DNA of 40,329 bases, from the NCBI GenBank assembly GCA_052389895.1, contig JBQTHM010000043.1:1-40329 (forward strand), written 5' to 3'. The translations under genes were made by a program, and so were the position numbers. Shown here piece after piece: positions 37,340 to 40,329 of the stretch; within the stretch, counting starts at the first letter, position 1; each line of letters begins with the position of its first letter. This DNA is from CAVVXX01 sp052389895 (GTDB lineage: Bacteria > Pseudomonadota > Alphaproteobacteria > Micropepsales > Micropepsaceae). The notes under the pieces were generated by a model, which was not told where the DNA came from, ran no database searches, and saw nothing but the letters and a program-made list of their open reading frames with translations.

Positions 37340-40329
37340 ATGAGCGTGGGCCGGGCCGGGTTTGTGCATTTGCGCGTGCGCAGTATCTATTCGCTGCTGG
37401 AGGGCGCGGTGCGGCCCAGGGAACTGGCGCAGCTTTGCCGCGAGCTGCACATGCCGGCCGTCGCGATCACCGACACCAACAACCTGTTCGGCGCATATGA
37501 GCTTGCGGACACGCTGGCGGGAATAGGCATCCAGCCCATCACCGGTGTCACTTTGTCGGTCAATCCAGGCGGGTCCGACATTACCGCGAAAAACCAGCAC
37601 GTCCGCAGTGAATATCCGTCGATTGCGCTGCTAGTGAAAGACGAGGTGGGCTACATCAATTTATCCAAGCTCATTTCCAGCGCGTATCTCGACGTTGACC
37701 CGGGTGAGGCGCCGCACGTCTCCGTTGCCAAGCTGGCGGAGCTGTCGGACGGCCTCATTGCGCTTACCGGCGGGCCCGCAGGGCCGGTCAACCGGCTGAT
37801 CGCCAATGGGCAAACTGACGCGGCCGCGGCCGTGCTGGATCGCCTGAATGAAGCGTTCGGCGACCGACTCTATGTTGAACTTCAGCGGCACGGATCGCCG
37901 AACGAAGCGGCCGTGGAGGGCGTCCTTGTCGAGCTTGCCTACGAAAAGGATCTCGCGCTCGTCGCCACCAATGACGTGCATTTCGGCCCCGCCGACATGT
38001 TTGGCGCGCATGACACGCTGCTCTGCATCGCGGACGGCACTTACCTGTCTGTGGAAGACCGCAGGCGCCTGACGCCCGAACACCGTTTCAAGGGCGCCGA
38101 CGAAATGGCGGCTCTGTTTGCAGATTTGCCTGAGGCGATTGAGAACACGTTGGAAATTGCACGCCGTTGCGCATTCCGGCCCAAGAAACGCGCGCCGATC
38201 CTTCCCAAGTTCATTCCGGAGTCGGGCAGGGTGCCCGAAGACGAGCTGCGGGCGCAGGCCGAGGCTGGCCTGAAGGCCCGCCTCGCCAGGCACGGTTTAC
38301 ATGCCGACGAGCAAACCTATGCCGACCGCCTGCAATATGAACTCAACATCATCATCCATACGGGCTTCGCGGGGTATTTCCTCATCGTCTGGGATTTCAT
38401 GCGCTGGACGCGTGAGCATGGCATTCCCGTGGGCGTGCGCGGCTCGGGCGCCACATCGCTCGTCGCCTGGGCGCTCGACATCACCAACCTCGATCCCATT
38501 CGCTTCGGCCTGGTGTTCGAGCGTTTTCTCAATCCCGAGCGCGTCTCGATGCCTGATTTCGACATCGATTTCTGCCAGGAGCGCCGCGATGAAGTCGTGC
38601 GCTACGTGCAAGAGAAATATGGGCATGACCGTGTGGGGCACATCATCGCCTTGGGTTCGCTGCAACCGCGTGCCGCCGTGCGCGACGTGGGGCGGGTGAT
38701 GCAGCTTCCCCTTGGGCTCATCGACCGCATCGCCAAGATGATTCCAAATCCGCCCGGAAGGACCGTCCACCTGCGCGATGCTGTGACTGCGGAGCCGCGT
38801 TTGCAACTGATGGCCGAGCAGGAGCCGCGCGGTGGTGATCTTTTCGCAATCGTGGAGAAGATCGAAGGCTTTTACCGTCATGCTTCGACCCACCCGGCGG
38901 GCGTCGTCATCGCCGACAGGCCGCTCTCTGAAATCGTGCCGCTTTATCGTGACCCGCGGTCGGAAATGCCCGTAACGCAGTTCGATTACGAGGACGCGGA
39001 AAAAGCTGGCCTGGTGAAATTCGACTTTCTGGGCCTCAAGACGCTGACAGTCATCGCCAAGGCCGAAGAATTGCTGAAACAACGAGGCATCGAGGTGGAC
39101 ACGCAGAACCTCGATTTCGACGACCGCGCCACGTTCGAGATGCTGTCGCGGGGGGATTCTGTCGGCGTTTTTCAGATTGAAGGGCAGGGCATGCGCGATC
39201 TCTTGCGCAAGATGAAACCCGACCACATCAACGACCTTACGGCGTTAGTCGCGCTCTTCCGGCCCGGACCGATGGAATCGATTCCGAAATACATCGCCTG
39301 CAAGCATGGCCGCGAGGCGCCCGACTATCTGCATCCGCTGCTGGAGCCGATCCTGCGCGAAACCTTTGGTGTCATGACGTATCAGGAAGACGTCATGCGT
39401 ATCGCGCGCGAGCTGGCCGGGTATTCGATGGGTGAGGCCGATCTGCTTCGCCGTGCCATGGGCAAGAAAATTCCTGCCGAAATGGCAAGGCACCGCGAGC
39501 GTTTTATCAAAGGCGCCGTGTCGAAAGGAGTTCCTACCCATTTGGCGGAGCAGATATTCGAACAGGCGGCAAAGTTCGCCGGTTACGGTTTCAATAAGGG
39601 GCACGCCGCCGCTTACGCGCAGGTGGCCTACCAGACGGCTTATCTGAAAGCGAATTACCCAGTGGAATTCCTGGCCGCCTCGATGACGCTCGATATCGGC
39701 AATACCGATCGGCTGAATATCTTTCGTCAGGAAGCCGCGCGCCTCGGCATTGCGGTGAACGCACCCGACATCAACCGCTCACAAGCGGACTTCTCATGCG
39801 AAACCAACGAAGGTGGCGGCGTAATCCATTACGCACTGGCGGCCGTGAAGAATGTGGGCAGGCAGGCCATGGAGCACGTCGTGGCCGTGCGGGAAGAGGG
39901 GGGCCCCTTCACTTCCGTCGCCGATTTCGCGCGCCGTATCGACCCCAGGCTCGTGAATAAGCGCGCGTTCGAAAGCCTCGCGCGTGCGGGCGCATTCGAC
40001 GCCCTCAACCCGAACCGGCGCCAGCTCGTGGAGTCCGCCGATATTGTTCTTGGCCACGCCACGCGGCAATCGCGCGACCGTGATTTGGGCCAAGCCAGCC
40101 TGTTTGGCGCGGAACCGGTTCTGACGTCTTTGCCGTTGGCAGCCTCGGACGACTGGGCGGTGCATGAAAAGCTGGGTGAGGAGTTCACGGCCATCGGGTT
40201 TTATCTCTCCCGTCACCCTCTCGATGCCTATGAAAAAACGCTCAAGCGCCTGGGCGTTACGCTCTACGCCGACCTGCTTGGCGACGCGCGGCGCAGCGCC
40301 GTGCGAGCGCCACTGGCCGGGACCGTGGT
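37340..40329 (+). CDS. dnaE: DNA polymerase III subunit alpha, 3' end beyond the window
   Basis: Replicative polymerase. 996 complete codons are present, with no stop before the right edge. The N-terminal PHP domain reads FVHLRVRSIYSLLEGAV, AITDTNNLFG and GIQPITGVTLSV; most PHP metal ligands are replaced, so it should lack nuclease activity. The polymerase core has GVRGSGATSLVAWALDI and the catalytic aspartates PDFDIDFCQERRDEVVRYV. Later parts are QFDYEDAEKAGLVKFDFLGL, ALFRPGPMESIPKYI, VMTYQEDVMRIARELAG, and KFAGYGFNKGHAAAYAQVAY. The end of the window lies in the C-terminal part after GFYLSRHPLDAY. ATG 37340 begins MSVGRAGFVHL, fitting the family. It follows lolD in this order in many alphaproteobacteria. 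Confidence 0.95.
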   Translation, partial: MSVGRAGFVHLRVRSIYSLLEGAVRPRELAQLCRELHMPAVAITDTNNLFGAYELADTLAGIGIQPITGVTLSVNPGGSDITAKNQHVRSEYPSIALLVKDEVGYINLSKLISSAYLDVDPGEAPHVSVAKLAELSDGLIALTGGPAGPVNRLIANGQTDAAAAVLDRLNEAFGDRLYVELQRHGSPNEAAVEGVLVELAYEKDLALVATNDVHFGPADMFGAHDTLLCIADGTYLSVEDRRRLTPEHRFKGADEMAALFADLPEAIENTLEIARRCAFRPKKRAPILPKFIPESGRVPEDELRAQAEAGLKARLARHGLHADEQTYADRLQYELNIIIHTGFAGYFLIVWDFMRWTREHGIPVGVRGSGATSLVAWALDITNLDPIRFGLVFERFLNPERVSMPDFDIDFCQERRDEVVRYVQEKYGHDRVGHIIALGSLQPRAAVRDVGRVMQLPLGLIDRIAKMIPNPPGRTVHLRDAVTAEPRLQLMAEQEPRGGDLFAIVEKIEGFYRHASTHPAGVVIADRPLSEIVPLYRDPRSEMPVTQFDYEDAEKAGLVKFDFLGLKTLTVIAKAEELLKQRGIEVDTQNLDFDDRATFEMLSRGDSVGVFQIEGQGMRDLLRKMKPDHINDLTALVALFRPGPMESIPKYIACKHGREAPDYLHPLLEPILRETFGVMTYQEDVMRIARELAGYSMGEADLLRRAMGKKIPAEMARHRERFIKGAVSKGVPTHLAEQIFEQAAKFAGYGFNKGHAAAYAQVAYQTAYLKANYPVEFLAASMTLDIGNTDRLNIFRQEAARLGIAVNAPDINRSQADFSCETNEGGGVIHYALAAVKNVGRQAMEHVVAVREEGGPFTSVADFARRIDPRLVNKRAFESLARAGAFDALNPNRRQLVESADIVLGHATRQSRDRDLGQASLFGAEPVLTSLPLAASDDWAVHEKLGEEFTAIGFYLSRHPLDAYEKTLKRLGVTLYADLLGDARRSAVRAPLAGTV

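Overview
The window is a 40.3 kb piece of a GC-rich alphaproteobacterial chromosome. Three things point to the class. ProS is the short form without the editing insertion. The order tig-clpP-clpX-lon-hup, then tRNA-Val and tRNA-Asp, then nuoA-N, birA-coaX-rnj-mce-DUF1467, then proS-lolC-lolD-dnaE is the alphaproteobacterial (Hyphomicrobiales-like) layout. The promoters also look right, for example TTGACA-N17-TAGACC ahead of tRNA-Asp. I cannot name the genus. The run of ten G at the left edge may be a contig end.

Left block (1-11.9 kb). The 3' part of a bifunctional NAD(P)HX repair enzyme converges on a secreted M3 oligopeptidase. Divergently follow tRNA-Leu, trigger factor, ClpP, ClpX, Lon and HU, a protein folding and quality-control cluster. 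A textbook sigma-32 promoter lies ahead of lon. Then come tRNA-Val, a repeat-rich spacer, an EF-hand lipoprotein, a 50-residue glycine-zipper peptide and tRNA-Asp.

Middle block (12.1-27.3 kb). All fourteen respiratory complex I genes nuoA-N are present in canonical order behind a good promoter. Four gaps are abnormal. Between nuoC and nuoD sits a small putative mobile unit: a gene for a four-helix-bundle (S23/Avd-like) protein, flanked by arrays of a 7-base repeat (GCGARTR), eleven units on the left and four inverted on the right. The nuoE-F, nuoF-G and nuoG-H gaps hold 140-200 base palindromic repeat elements whose right ends carry the ribosome binding sites of the next gene. A related repeat appears to be inserted in frame into the NAD(P)HX repair gene at the left edge.

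Right block (27.3-40.3 kb). A translationally coupled run birA-coaX-rnj-mce-DUF1467 is followed by a secreted protein of unknown function with a possible Cys/His/Asp catalytic set, then proS-lolC-lolD. A convergent ArsR regulator plus AHSA1/SRPBCC pair, with an AT-rich operator-like site, and a possible 33-residue membrane peptide separate lolD from dnaE, which runs off the right edge. Most genes are housekeeping. The strongest candidate for something undescribed is the S23 unit with its heptamer arrays inside the complex I operon. The repeat elements that seem tolerated inside operons, and even inside a gene, come next.
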